From positions 7,067,001 to 7,131,000 of the forward strand of contig OY821771.1 of the NCBI GenBank assembly GCA_963682175.1: 64,000 nucleotides of DNA, read 5' to 3'. The DNA comes from Triglochin maritima. Lineage: Eukaryota > Streptophyta > Magnoliopsida > Alismatales > Juncaginaceae. This document shows, in pieces, positions 50,416 to 61,666 of this stretch (the stretch's first letter is position 1; each line of letters starts with the position of its first letter). Position numbers and translations under genes: made by a program. Under the pieces are notes generated by a model. The model did not search any database. It was not told the DNA's origin and saw nothing but the letters and a program-made list of their open reading frames with translations.

Positions 50416-51035
50416 AGAAATAGATCTGGTGGGTCTGATGCTTAAGCAAAGCCTTGCAAACAGCCATGGAGAACACACTCAAGCTAGCCATTAAACACGA
50501 GCCTCGGCACGCCCAACTCATCGCAAACATCCTTAGTCCACCCGCAAAAGAAGTCGGAAACAACACATAAAGGAAGGCCCTCCTCCTCCTCGCCCTCCAT
50601 ATCCCTCATCACCTCCCTAAAAGGTTCCACAACTAGAGAAGTATCTTTCAAGAAAGCCGGAAATAAATCGAAAGAAGTGAGCTTATCGGTCGACTCAGGT
50701 AGCGAATCGACTGATGGAAAAGGGATGAGCCTCAAATGGACATTCGGTTGGGGGAGTTGGAGGTACTCCTCGAAGAAGTTGACGTTGGCTGGGGTGGTGA
50801 TTAATGTCACTTTAAGGCCTCTTGTGATTAGAGGTTTGGAGAGGTGGAGGAGTGGAATTATGTGGCCTTTCGAGAGGAATGGGAACATCACTATGTGGTC
50901 TTTTGGCATCATCATCATGTTGGTGTTCATTTTAATTATTAATTTGGTGGGGATCAGAAGAGAAGATCGAATAGGATCTTAAATTTGTTTTGGTGTTGTG
51001 TTTTGTGAGGTTTCAAGATCAGATTTTGTGGTGTG

Positions 51036-51046
51036 TATATATAAGT
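51036..51046 (-). promoter_or_regulatory. TATA-like box of the UGT pseudogene
   Basis: On the minus strand, ACTTATATATACAC lies about 105 bases upstream of the ATG at 50930, as expected for an originally functional promoter. Confidence 0.4.
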
Positions 51047-51124
51047 GCATGAGTGGACTTTTACAACGACAATTAAAAGTTGTTTATTTCTTAAAGATCA
51101 ATTAATTACTTTGATAGACGCACA

Positions 51125-51129
<5 letters not shown>

Positions 51130-51183
<54 letters not shown>

Positions 51184-51382
51184 TCAGACTCTAGTAAGTA
51201 CAGGGCTCATCAAATTTAGTTTAAGCTTCTTATCATCTCACCATTGGATTTTATTTATGGTTAATCTCACCTTTAATTATCATAACCGTTTTTATCTTAA
51301 TCTACCTTACAATTTGAAATGAGTGGTGGATATTGTGGGGGCTTAATTTTTCTCAATTAAGTCCTGGGCTCACTAGAGAATT

Positions 51383-51446
<64 letters not shown>
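51130..51446. mobile_element. small TIR element between two (TA)n tracts
   Basis: A unique segment of about 200 bp (51182-51385) begins near GACTCTAGTAAGTACAGGGC and ends CCTGGGCTCACTAGAGAATTC; the CTCTAGTRAG ends are inverted. It is bordered on both sides by long TA tracts (51134-51181 and 51386-51446). Similar GGGCTCA-type wording occurs at about 48055-48095. A TA-targeting MITE is likely; superfamily unresolved. Confidence 0.5.
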
Positions 51447-51447
<1 letters not shown>

Positions 51448-52389
51448 CATTCGTTTAGCGTAGTTTTATGGTAGTACCTGTTCGATTTGGATTGGTTTTG
51501 AGAAAAGTATTGGTTACAGTGTTACACTAGTACTGCATGTATACAAATCCAGGGTTATTAATATTGGACCGCCATCATGGAGGAAATTAAGTCTAAGATA
51601 TATGTAGCCGCCGGTTAGATTAATTGAAAATGGGAATAGTGCTATGGTGGTTAGGTAATTAAGAGGAGATGATTTTTCTCCCTCCAATGTAGTATGTGGT
51701 GCTGAATGTTTTATGGGTTTTGTTCTTGGATACTTATTGAGTATGCATTATTAGATGTTTTTGTAGTATTAAAATCTGATGCGATTGTAGATCGAGAATG
51801 CTCAAGGTTGTAAAAAAGATGTACAATTAAAGTCAATTGATAATTAATTTCACCCATGTTTCTATTTGACACTTCAAAATTACATGACAGTGTTTTTTTC
51901 TACATAAACGGTTATGTATTTTAAATGACATTATATATGTTTCCATAAAACACTATAAAAAATTAAAAGGTAAGGGTAGTTTGTGTATAAGTGGCATTTT
52001 AAAAGCGTCAGATATAAACATCGGTGGAATTAAAGCGTCAATTCATCTAATTATAAATTAACATTGTATTAAATTTTAAATTTATTTACCACTAGGATGG
52101 AGGTTTAGCAAAAATATGTCAGCATGATTAGATAACCATATTTCATGACATATTAACAACGTACTTTTTGATGAAATACATCATCTATTATTAATTGGAG
52201 GAACAATGGTAGAGATTAATTAAATGAAAAAAATATCCGAACCGATATGTGGACCCAACTAAAACGGATGAAAATGCTGGCAAACTAAAACTAAATTGAC
52301 AATATTTACAACATGATAAAGAAGCAACCACGTGATTTATCTTTTTTTTAAATTATATGTGTGTATAACTGTATATTATGTATACAACA
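51447..52389. other. intergenic, AT-rich, no gene recognised
   Basis: No coding, RNA or repeat features could be supported here. Confidence 0.45.
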
Positions 52390-54773
52390 TGGCAGCCATT
52401 AACCGCTACCAACAGCATTTAATAAGCAGAGAGAGAGAAAGAAAGAGAGGGAAAGAGGCAGAAGAGAATTATGATGGCTTCTTACTCTTGCATTCCCTCT
52501 GCACCAACAAACATGCCCCTTTTCAAGTAAGAATTTGTATATATAAGCATTAAGTAATTAAGTTATCACGTAAGTTGAGTCTAATCCAGTTAGTTAATTG
52601 TAATTATATAGATATCTAGTTTTGTATTAGCTTAATTAGACCAGAGATTGAATCCTAATGCGTGAATAACATGCATGTTGGATTTAATTTAAAGATATAA
52701 AATAATTTCGAAGAAATTATCTCGTCTATGGATGTCTTTTTGTTTCCAAACCAATAGTTTTGTTAATGAGATGCAAACTATTTTGACTTTCAAACTCAAG
52801 TTATGATTTAAACCCGAGCCATCGAAAGCAAAACCTCTATGATAATTTTATGTAATGTTTTTGGAACGACAGCTAATTTTTCATTCATCAATAGCTTAGT
52901 ACATGAAAACAGTCAATTATTTAAGATGATTAAAGTATAATTTAAGATGCATTATATGGTCCATATACGCTTCGATGATTAAATTCAAAATTGGTCATAA
53001 TTGCTGGTAGTGAAAGAGCTAATTCATTTCTGTACTTAATCTGAAGATTTGCATGACTTCTCATGATTTAAGTGGGGAAGTGGAGGTAATCATCTTATCT
53101 TTTGTACAAAATTTAAGTTGGGAAGTCAAATTACATAGCTTCCAATAAACAAACTAATTAAATAAATGTTAAATTCAGTTATCCACTTTCAGATCTCTAA
53201 CATTTAGCAATTTGTTTCGCAACTAAATACTTATTTTCCTGTTTCTCTTTTCATGCAGGAGATCCTTGAGCAACCCAAAGGCTGTAGTCCCATTGTATGG
53301 CTACTAGTTAATTAGTTGGTTCTGAATTTCTGCTTGTCGGATTTCAGCATTACCGATTAAAAATCGGTCTGAATCTTCCAAAACTAATCTTATGGTTTAA
53401 AATGAAAATTGGTTAGCTTGAGCTTTTCAATGTGATTTATGTTTGAACTGGATTGTTTATGTTGTCAAATGTGAGATATGTTTGAACGAGTGTGATGATT
53501 TTCATTTATAATTAAATTATCAAAGTTTCAGTAATAAATTTTTACTCAACGCTCTCTCATACAATTAAACCCTATATATATAACCTTTCATTCTTTTATT
53601 TTGGAAAATTAACGTATAGTTTCAGTTTTGAGTTGTAAAGTTTGTTTTTAGGACCGGATACACGTGTACTAAAAATTTAATCCATTGATGATTTATGGTT
53701 ATTCTATTTATGCGTAATTAAGATATTTTTTTCCTAATAAGAACAAATGACAAACAAATGCAGGAAATTCAAGCTAAAGAACAATCCAAAGTATGATTCT
53801 GTTTTTTGACATTAGCTTCTCAATACCTAATCTAGTAATTTTCAAACCTAAACATCTTCAATAGCATAAGAACAAACAATTAAACCATGCAGTAAACCTA
53901 AGTTAAATAGTTCCACTTAAATATTAAGATAGCGTTCCAATTTGATAGTTATGTCGTTTGACCTTTAAATCTTTCTGAAGTTGCAATAGTGGAATATATA
54001 ACACAAGATAATCGTTTGTTTCCTTGGAAAATATTATATAGTTTGAACTTGAGCAGATAATCCAATAATTATATGAGTAATGAATTAAACTAATACATTA
54101 GTCATAAGGCCTAGATATCCAAATCTTAATTACAAAAGATGCCGAGCTTGGGCAAACTTGTAACCCGTGTGGGGGTATTGAAATCCAAGAAATTAAGAAA
54201 GGCCTTTTAGCTTCCTAATCAAGCTTAATTTGTATCCTTGGGCAACAATGCCAGGTAATCATATATTTGCAATTTGACCAATATCATGCATCAAACTTTG
54301 TTGTCTTGGACTATTCTGGGACCCAGAAAAACAACCTTACAGAATGACGAACAACATTGGTTAAGCAGGAAAACTAAACATGATTTACAATATCAAATCT
54401 TGGATCATGTCACGAGAAGTAAGAATAAAATACTCTGCACAAGTGGGAATGTTTAACGGTGGATATATACAACATTAATGCATGAAATAAACTTGTACCA
54501 TGTCATTAAGAAGGATGAAATTAAAATCTTCATACACTTAAGAAGTATGACCAGAAATACACCATTACAGTGAAATAAATGCAACTTCAATCATATCTCA
54601 GTGAAAGTGTCGACGTAATAAACGTTGTTTCTTCTTAATCCAGGGAGAGACAATACGATCGTGTTACTCGACTCGTAGGATAATTGAAACCATCGAAGTC
54701 ATGCTACTAATTGTTCATGTTAAAAAATCACAAAAAAAAAAATACACAGTAGGGATGAATTTGAGGAACAAAC

Positions 54774-55747
54774 TGTTGGGAGTGAGATCTAACAATGTAC
54801 TTATACGAAACACGGATTAAATGCACCACGTAATACCAAATATTGATTGCGGAATTAAATTCGGACCTTCTCCCAAACTCAATTGCAACAAGAACACAAA
54901 CAAGATGAAAATAAACAAACAAACACGAATGTACACATGAATCAACCACGACACACGCGATTTACAAGGTTCGGCAACGTGCCTACGTCCTTGGGGGGTC
55001 TCCTGCGGGTTTCCTTTCCTTCTTCCGCTTCTCCAACTAGAGAAGCAACCGAGATTACAAGTATATATGTAGACAATAGGTCCTCCATATCACTCTAGAT
55101 CCATCTCTAGCATTAATCTCTCAACTCACGATGAAGGAACTATGTTGTATGCAATATATCATAAGATTAAGAGCAAACAAGCTCTTTTATAGACTAAAAA
55201 ATCAAGATACAATTAAGCAATACCGAACAGAACTATTCGTGGGACACAGTTAGCCGATGCTCGTTCGGTTAACCGTGCGTGCATCAACAGAAGTGATTCA
55301 TGTTCTGATTCAGTTATACGAACCCTTCCCGGTTGACCGAGGGAACGTTTCTCACGCGACTCGGTAGACCGCGAGAACGATTCTTCCACGAACTAACGAA
55401 TTCTCCAACAACCATTCGGTCGACCGAGAAACCCTCGGTGGACCGCGCCAAATTGTCCAGATACTTTTAGATTCTCGGAACACAAAAATCTCATCAACGG
55501 TTTACTGAACCCGTTGTTCCGAAGTCTCACTTGCTCTCTGACGGTAGACCGAATCCAATTCGGTCGTCTGATCTCAGCTGCACACGGAGTGCCTGGATTC
55601 CTCGGTTCGGTGGACCGAAACATATTCGGTAGACCTACCCGTCTTCGCCGAAATTTCCTGGGTTGTGCGTCGGTAGACCGAATCCAATCCGGTCGACCGA
55701 CTCTTCCTGGATTTGTTTCCTTAACAAATATAAGTCAATATTCAACA
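54774..55747 (-). mobile_element. solo copia-type LTR, 974 bp, TSD CAAAC
   Basis: On the minus strand it starts TGTTGAATATTGAC and ends ACTCCCAACA, flanked exactly by CAAAC at 54769-54773 and 55748-55752. It has a strong TATA box (TATAAAAG, minus, 55191-55184) with CGGTCGACCG/CGGTTAACCG-like palindromes upstream of it (about 55260-55700). GGTTCGGCAACGTGCCTACG near the far end is a phrase common in plant copia LTRs. No internal region is present. Confidence 0.9.
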
Positions 55748-55752
55748 CAAAC

Positions 55753-56349
55753 AATAGACAGTTAATATCGATTTAAAAGTTTATTAATGTTAAAAAAATA
55801 GTAGAGAATGACTCAAAATCCACTACCTTAAACAATTTGTGAGAGTCATGCTACTATTTTTTTCATGTTAAAAATCATTGAAAAATGTTGCACGGGTAGG
55901 ATGAATTTGAGGATCAAATATTAGACGGTTGAGATCAATTTGCGATTTTTCTCGTGTTAAAAAATATTAAAAGGTTAAAGAATGGTTGAGATCGATTTGA
56001 ATGACCAAACAACGAACGGGTGAGTTATGTTTAAGGGACCAAAAATTAATAAAAACCATACTACACCTTACGATATATGTTCATACCGATTTGCAGTGTA
56101 AAGCCACCATTAAAAACTGGAACATAACCAAGGTTGGCAGTCAAGTTGTATAGACTTCAATTAGACACCCAAGGCTGGTCATCGAGTTCTTAAAATTATA
56201 TATACAACCGTTGCCTGTCATAATTTGTTGTGTTACTTATTATCGATTATTATCAATCTAGTCAACTTTTATCATAGAAAAAGAAAGTAATGAAACATAG
56301 AGGAAAAGAAATCTTATTTTTACTGAACTTAATGACAAATTTTCGCAGA
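55753..56349. repeat. diverged local duplication around the solo LTR
   Basis: The left flank of the LTR (GTCATGCTACTAATTGTTCAT at about 54700 to GATGAATTTGAGGAACAAAC) recurs in diverged form at about 55847-55920 (GTCATGCTACTATTTTTTTC to GATGAATTTGAGGATCAAAT). The region is otherwise unassigned. Confidence 0.5.
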
Positions 56350-57125
56350 GAAACCGTAAATTTGTCGGTATTAAAGGAGCATTATCAATGGTAGCAGAAG
56401 GGCAAACAGGAAACGGCATTCTTGCTCAGGTGATTTTATCAAATCAAAAATAAAAATAATCAAGTGCTTCTTCTGTACTCAATTCATCAACTCATGACTT
56501 TTTTCTTCTTCAATATACATGACTATATATGATCCTAAACATCATCTTTTTCTTTTTTGCAGCTAGCCAGATATTGGACGGCACTCACCGGCAATCTATT
56601 TCCAAGATATAACCGTCCATGTTATGGAACGCGTGATTCGATTAAGATAAGTTTCCTAAAAATGCATACCTCTCATGTTGTCTTTTCCATTTATTTACTC
56701 GATTATTTTCAGAAGCAAGCTAGCTATGAAGTTGTTATGAAGTTGACAGTCTTCAGGAAGCAATTATTGACAGTTCATGCGGATTACTGAATTAGTGAAC
56801 TCCTAAATTCCTTTTTCTCATCAACACGTTCACAAAATAGTAGTATAACTTTATACAGTTTTAAGTTTTATTTCATAATCCCTTCGAACAAACACGAGTA
56901 ACTTAAGTATTGTACTATTGTGTTGTTGGACAATTAAGTAATTAGTATGTGTCAATTTTTAACCCATGGAAAATTTAAAAATTAAAAGTTGAATAAATTT
57001 TTTTAGGAAAGAAATAATTGGGACTGGGGTGGAAGTAGGGGTGTAAACGAGCCGAGTCAAGTCAAATTTTCGAGCCAAAATTTTGAAGTCTTTGTTGGTT
57101 TCGCCTTCACATTTAACAAGATTCA

Positions 57126-57163
57126 ATGGCAATCTATTTCCAAGATATAACCGTCCATGTTAT
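57126..57163 (+). repeat. second copy of an exon-like 38-bp segment
   Basis: A 38-base stretch, GGCAATCTATTTCCAAGATA followed by TAACCGTCCATGTTATGG, is identical to 56592-56629 inside the last candidate exon. Flanks differ on both sides. The 107-codon frame around it has no known domain. Confidence 0.8.
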
Positions 57164-57873
57164 GGTTTGAAATGTCATGGTGAAATTAGATCGAGGGTGT
57201 CTTATATTACTCAACAAATGTGTTTCCTAATGATTTCTAGAATACATATGCTTGAATTGAAAGGGGAAAACAAATACAAGTGCGAGGTGCAGAGAGAATG
57301 TGTAAGTGAGAAACCTGTGACTAAAGGAAGTTGCAATTTGATCTCACATAATAGGTCAATACATATTGCCTTACGAAAAATGTCAATGCTCGATCGCAGC
57401 CAATGAATTGAAATTTAATTCTAATGTATTGTTTTTTGAAGAGAGGTAAAAGGAAAATCTTGATTGCAAACTTGCATCGAACTCGTTGATATTTTTAGGT
57501 GACCAATTGAACGAGTCAATCTTTTGATTGCAATCTAATGTTAAATGCATAAAATTATGTGATCATACAATATTAATTAATTCTGATAAAATTTAAATTA
57601 AGTGATAATAGATTGCAATATTAATCCAATTTCATGGTTAGACCCTCTAAACTAAGTTTTCTGTAAAACTCGATTTTTGTACTAAACGAATCATAAACAT
57701 ATAATGCAAGACCCTCTAAAATAATTTTTCATAAAACATGGATTTTGCATTGAAGGTATCATATATAGCAACACAATGTAAATGTTTCGAGAAGGAGGGT
57801 CTTGTGACAACATCACTCATAAACACAATATTTTTAAGGTTGTCATCACGTTATAGCTTAAAAACATAGTTAA

Positions 57874-58202
57874 TGTTAAAACGGGAGCATCCAACTCAAA
57901 ACCAATTGTCAATGAGTGAAGAGACTTCCTAACTTATAATCTCAGGAGATAGCTCACATTTCTACGATGTGAGACTATCTCTAACACTCCCCCGCACACG
58001 CGTAATCGAGTTTTTCCCCCCGTCCACGTGTGACACCAATGTGAGAGGTTACGTCTGCCCGATTAAGGGTCTTATTGGCTCTGATACCATGTTAAAACGG
58101 GAGCATCCAACTCAAAATCAATTTGCAATGAGTGGAGAAACTTCTCAACTTATAAGCCCAGGGGAGAGTCCACATTTCTACAATGTGAGACTATCTCTGA
58201 CA
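57874..58202 (-). mobile_element. TRIM (miniature LTR retrotransposon), 329 bp
   Basis: Two 113-bp direct repeats (57874-57986 and 58090-58202), each TGTTAAAACGGGAGCATCCA ... CTCTRACA, enclose 103 bp. On the minus strand the internal part begins immediately with TGGTATCAGAGCC, the complement of the 3' end of initiator tRNA-Met (58089-58077), and ends with a purine run GCGGGGGAG next to the 3' LTR. These are the primer-binding site and polypurine tract of a retroelement too small to code for proteins. The two repeats differ at several positions, so it is not recent. A 5-bp target duplication was not evident. Confidence 0.92.
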
Positions 58203-58274
58203 ATAAACATCTAAACTATCATTATTGACCAAATACCTACACAACAATATAGGCTTAACAGAAACAAAAAAAAA

Positions 58275-59820
58275 TCAAGAGATAAAGCCTCTACACCAAA
58301 GCTTCCAGCTTGCAAAATGACAACCTCGATAGCACGCAACAAGCTTTTGCTCGATTATGTTGAGCTTCTTCACCATCAAGCTCTCTAGTTGCTCGATCCG
58401 TTGTAGTAACTTCAAATTATTCGCATCACGTTCATCTATCCACAAGAAGAAAAACACATTCTTTGTCAACCCACTGAACAAGAGACTTATTTTAGTGGAC
58501 ATTTTAACGAACACCTTATAGCGTGAACTTCATATTACAAGCATTGAAGTTCATAAAATCTTAGAACATCTTTCCATAACTAAGAGGTAGATCCAGATTT
58601 TTTTTGGATGGAGAAGACTATTTTCACATTGGTCGATTTTTTTTTCTGAAGACACACAATTTTAGGTTGATACTTTAAATAAATAAAATATATTTTTTTT
58701 GAAAATATCCTTTCTATTTTTAACATTTTTCCAAACTTAAATACATTAAAATTCAAACATCCAATTTTTTTTTGTACAACCATAAAATACGACATATCAG
58801 TTAAACAACTAATTAACTACATAATTTAGCCAACCGAACCAGTCTCATATCCCTAAAATATCATGCATGTCTAGAATATCTGAAGTGTTTTATTTTAAAT
58901 AACAAAATGAAGCTCATATCACATTGACATTACATGGGTTACCAATGAAAACAATTGCTATATAAAGTCACCAGTAAAGTATTTAATTTTATTTTTATAT
59001 GCACGTCACTATTTGCGCTCATCTACAAGTTGGGTTAAAGATGTTCTCTAAAACCAAATTTTGAATATCATGTATTAACAAACATAATCATTTACTAAAA
59101 GTTCTACGTTAAGTTCAATATAAACCACCCATTCAATAAATACTCACTATACCTTGGTTGAGATGTCAAATATAAAGGTATACTCGTAATCTGTAGCAAC
59201 AAAATGGGGTACCAAACCTATAACTCACACACAAATAAGGATTTCATTTACTGGAGTCTGTAGTACATGACTAACTTGTAGAATTCACATTAATGAATAA
59301 TAAGTTCATAACAAGGTAAATGACCTTGCATACAATACTAAACTGAAATCAGTGTAAATATGCACACACAAAAAAGTATCACTCACATCATATGTTTCAA
59401 CAAGAGCTAGAAAGTTGTTGGAATGCTAAAACATGGGATATGAACGCAGCAAGTTGACTTTGATTTGTTTCGCCAAAGCCACTATGTAAGGAGTTTCTAT
59501 TCTAAAGCACATCGTAATAGCAAGGCCAGGAAAACATACAAAATGAGAACAACACGCTGCAATTTGAAAAATACGCTAAATTTTGAGCAAATAAATCTTC
59601 TCATGAATCAATTAAGATCATTTTCATCTACCAATCTATACCCAAAAGATAGATACTCAAATATAAGAATGAAATACCAATGTCTTTTAACAGATAGCAA
59701 TCACCTGAATAGTGAGGAGATCCGGAGGGAATCAAGGCTGCACGGAGGAGCAGCCGAGAAGAGTTGCACGGAGGACGAAGTTGAGGAGGAGATCAGAGAT
59801 TTAGGGTTAGGGTCTTAGGG
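58275..59820 (-). other. possible unrecognised exons, minus strand
   Basis: Two hints of a minus-strand gene: a leader-like C/T-rich stretch (59818-59712) ending TATTCAG then GTGATT, a good donor; and a frame at about 58443-58275, after a TTGTGGATAG acceptor, reading DERDANNLKLLQRIEQLESL then MVKKLNIIEQKLVACYRG with a coiled-coil character and a stop. The link between them is not shown, and the solo LTR at 59840 sits just upstream. It may be a decayed gene. Confidence 0.25.
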
Positions 59821-59839
59821 AGGAGAGGAGGATCGGCTG

Positions 59840-61661
59840 TGTAACGTCCCGAAACAGCGGAAGAAAAATTTCAAAATAAACATACAACATACGACCGTCA
59901 ACGGTCAACAAGGGCACGTTACTGAAAGTCAACTGAATATAAATATATAAATATATCTCCACGTAGAAGTCATAATACAGAGTGTCAAAAGAGTGATTAC
60001 AAGTCTACTACATAACTACTGTAATCGCTACCTCTACAAAAAGATACGAAGACAGGATCCGATCCCGGAGGTACTCCCCTCGGTCACCACCAACCTACGA
60101 CTGCCTGCTCCCTGAAAATGAAACATAAAATCTGCCTGAGTTCCCGCAAGGAACCCCGTATGCCAACATCTCCTAACATAAATAGAAACAAATACGAAAA
60201 GTCATGAATGCACATGCAATGCAAATCCGCATCGGGCCCACTGACTGCCTCCGCTCTCCAACACAAGGAAAGTGCATCCCCTCCCTACACAAGGAAGAAG
60301 GCGTCTCTCGGCCCCACAGGCACGAGTGACCTCGCTCTCCGACACACGGAAAGTGCAACCCCTCCCTACACAAGGAAGAAGGCATCGACCACCCACACAG
60401 GCATGGAAGGCATCCCTCTGCCGCACAGGCTCAAGGGGTCCAACTGAAATACGCTCTCGTCGTAGGGGAAATCCGTAGCTCCGAGGTCCGGTGATCGACC
60501 GTGGGCTCGACAGCCGGTTGTCGCCTAAGCTCGACGTCTCGCGTGTGGATAAATCCACCAAGGAAAGATAATTCGATCCACCAGTCGAACAAGGTCAAAT
60601 CTAGCGGTCGACCGTTTGGAATGTCTACGCTATACATTTTATATACATATATATCCAATCAGTCAAACCAGGGTCCGTTCAACCGATAAGGAAAACTGCC
60701 TGAATCCTGCCTACAACATTCGATCGACCGAAACCTCTCTTCCGGTCGACCGATCTACAAGCACTTCACTGCAGAAAACTGCACGCGGTCGGTCGACCGG
60801 ATCACAATGAGCGGTCGACCGTTTAGATGGTCAACGCTCTTGACCGACTTTGCGCAGTTCGGTCGACCGAGACACACACTCGGTCGGCCGAAGGTCTGTC
60901 TACCCTATCTATTGGGATCGATCGACCGAAACATCCACCGGTCGACCGGACTAATATAACCCTTATAAATATTCCCGCTAAAATTTGGCATAAACGGTCG
61001 ACCATCACACAGACGTCGTTCGACCGTTTTCGTGCAGCAACTTAATATTCATTAAAACTCGGTCGACCGACCCAACCACCGGTCGACCGAACATGCATTT
61101 TCCCTCCTGGACAGGCATCATACAGACCTCATTCGGTCGACCGAACCACACTACCGGTCGACCGAACAGAGCGTCTTCAACCTCTGTCCAGTTGGGTTCG
61201 CCGGGGAAACAGCACCAACGCCGCCCCCTACACTCCCACACCTTTTGGGGAGTTAAATATGAAGACTTGACATACCTTTCACCGTGGAGAAGACGTGTGC
61301 GGCGAGCTCCTCCTCCTTCGGCGTCGCTTCTAGCCTCGACTCCCTCCTTCCTCCGTTCTCGTCGCTCCTCCTTCGCTTGCGCCTCCACCACGTCGCCGGG
61401 GCTCGTCTCCTTCCTCCTCTGGTCGCCGGGATGCAAGGGAAATGGTAAGGTTTGGGTGGAAACAAGAAATGAGCAACAAGAATGCAAATGGGTGAGTTTT
61501 TTGGTTTTTAAACAAAACCCAAACGCTGCTACAGTACCCGTCCCCCACCTATCACCCTAAACCCATCATCAAACTTCTCTTCCCCATGCAAGGCACACCA
61601 AAACCCCATGCATCAACCCTAATTTCGTGACTTTTTCCTAAACAATGATTAGGTCTTAACA
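59840..61661 (-). mobile_element. solo Ty3/gypsy LTR, 1822 bp, TSD GGCTG
   Basis: On plus it starts TGTAACGTCCCG and ends GGTCTTAACA, flanked exactly by GGCTG (59835-59839 and 61662-61666). Orientation is taken as minus because plant gypsy LTRs of this type usually end ...GTTACA and because the related LTR near 1.7-2.1 kb follows gag on plus with that end. About ten CGGTCGACCG palindromes lie at 60600-61170. Splice-like signals AAAG/GTATGTC (61276/61275) and TTTTCAG/GG (60112/60111) bracket the array, as in the 17.1-18.6 kb copy. Frames across it are not genes. Confidence 0.9.
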
Positions 61662-61666
61662 GGCTG

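Larger units (their letters stand above)
48220..50930 (-). pseudogene. UDP-glycosyltransferase (family 1) pseudogene
   Basis: Pieces in order: N-terminal acceptor domain 50930-50484 (HIVMFPFLSKGHIIPLLHLS with the catalytic His in GHIIP; then VVSDFFCGWTKDVCDELGVP); after a frameshift, MASLSVFSMAVCKALLKHQ (about 50480-50420); an 820-bp interruption; EYSSCSDGEFHVPSLPENL through LGWLDGRKPGSVVYVAFGTM (49585-49240); a one-base frameshift before LPQQQLDEI; a hAT-like MITE (48594-49197); then RYDYLWVVRSPTWVEP and the PSPG box (GWAPHMEILRHGSLGG; SHC-stop-WNSVLEAV; EQTLNAKYLVEEVGVG). The PSPG Gly after HC and the Trp of LAWP are stops. UGTs move sugar from UDP-sugar to small molecules in the cytosol. 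This copy cannot make an enzyme. UGT92-like by impression only. Confidence 0.9.
52390..56650 (+). other. candidate small multi-exon gene, unrecognised
   Basis: A chain of short exon-like pieces with good splice signals: 52390-52526 (donor GTAAGA), 53261-53296 (after TTTCATGCAG; donor GTATGG), 53765-53791 (after AATGCAG; donor GTATGA), 56350-56429 (after TTTCGCAG; donor GTGATT) and 56564 on (after TTTTTGCAG). Read from ATG 52390 in constant phase they give an Arg/Glu-rich leader, then EILEQPKGCSPI, EIQAKEQSK, RNRKFVGIKGALSMVAEGQT and LARYWTALTGNLFPRYN. An alternative start at 52471 in another frame gives the plastid-leader-like MASYSCIPSAPTNMPLF. I recognise no family. A solo LTR (54774-55747) would lie in the long intron. 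It may be a real gene, a decayed one, or chance. Confidence 0.3.

Noticed and set aside
58077..58089. tRNA-Met-like sequence
   Set aside because: Only the 13-base complement of the tRNA 3' end is present; it is the primer-binding site of the TRIM, not a tRNA gene.
60600..61170. Regularly repeated palindromes as a CRISPR-like array
   Set aside because: Spacing is irregular, there are no unique spacers of constant size and no cas genes, and the host is a plant. The sites lie within a defined LTR.
61093..61560. 155-codon plus-strand frame and its antisense partners
   Set aside because: They lie wholly in the solo gypsy LTR, with no domain and no homologous frame in the related LTR at 17.1-18.6 kb.
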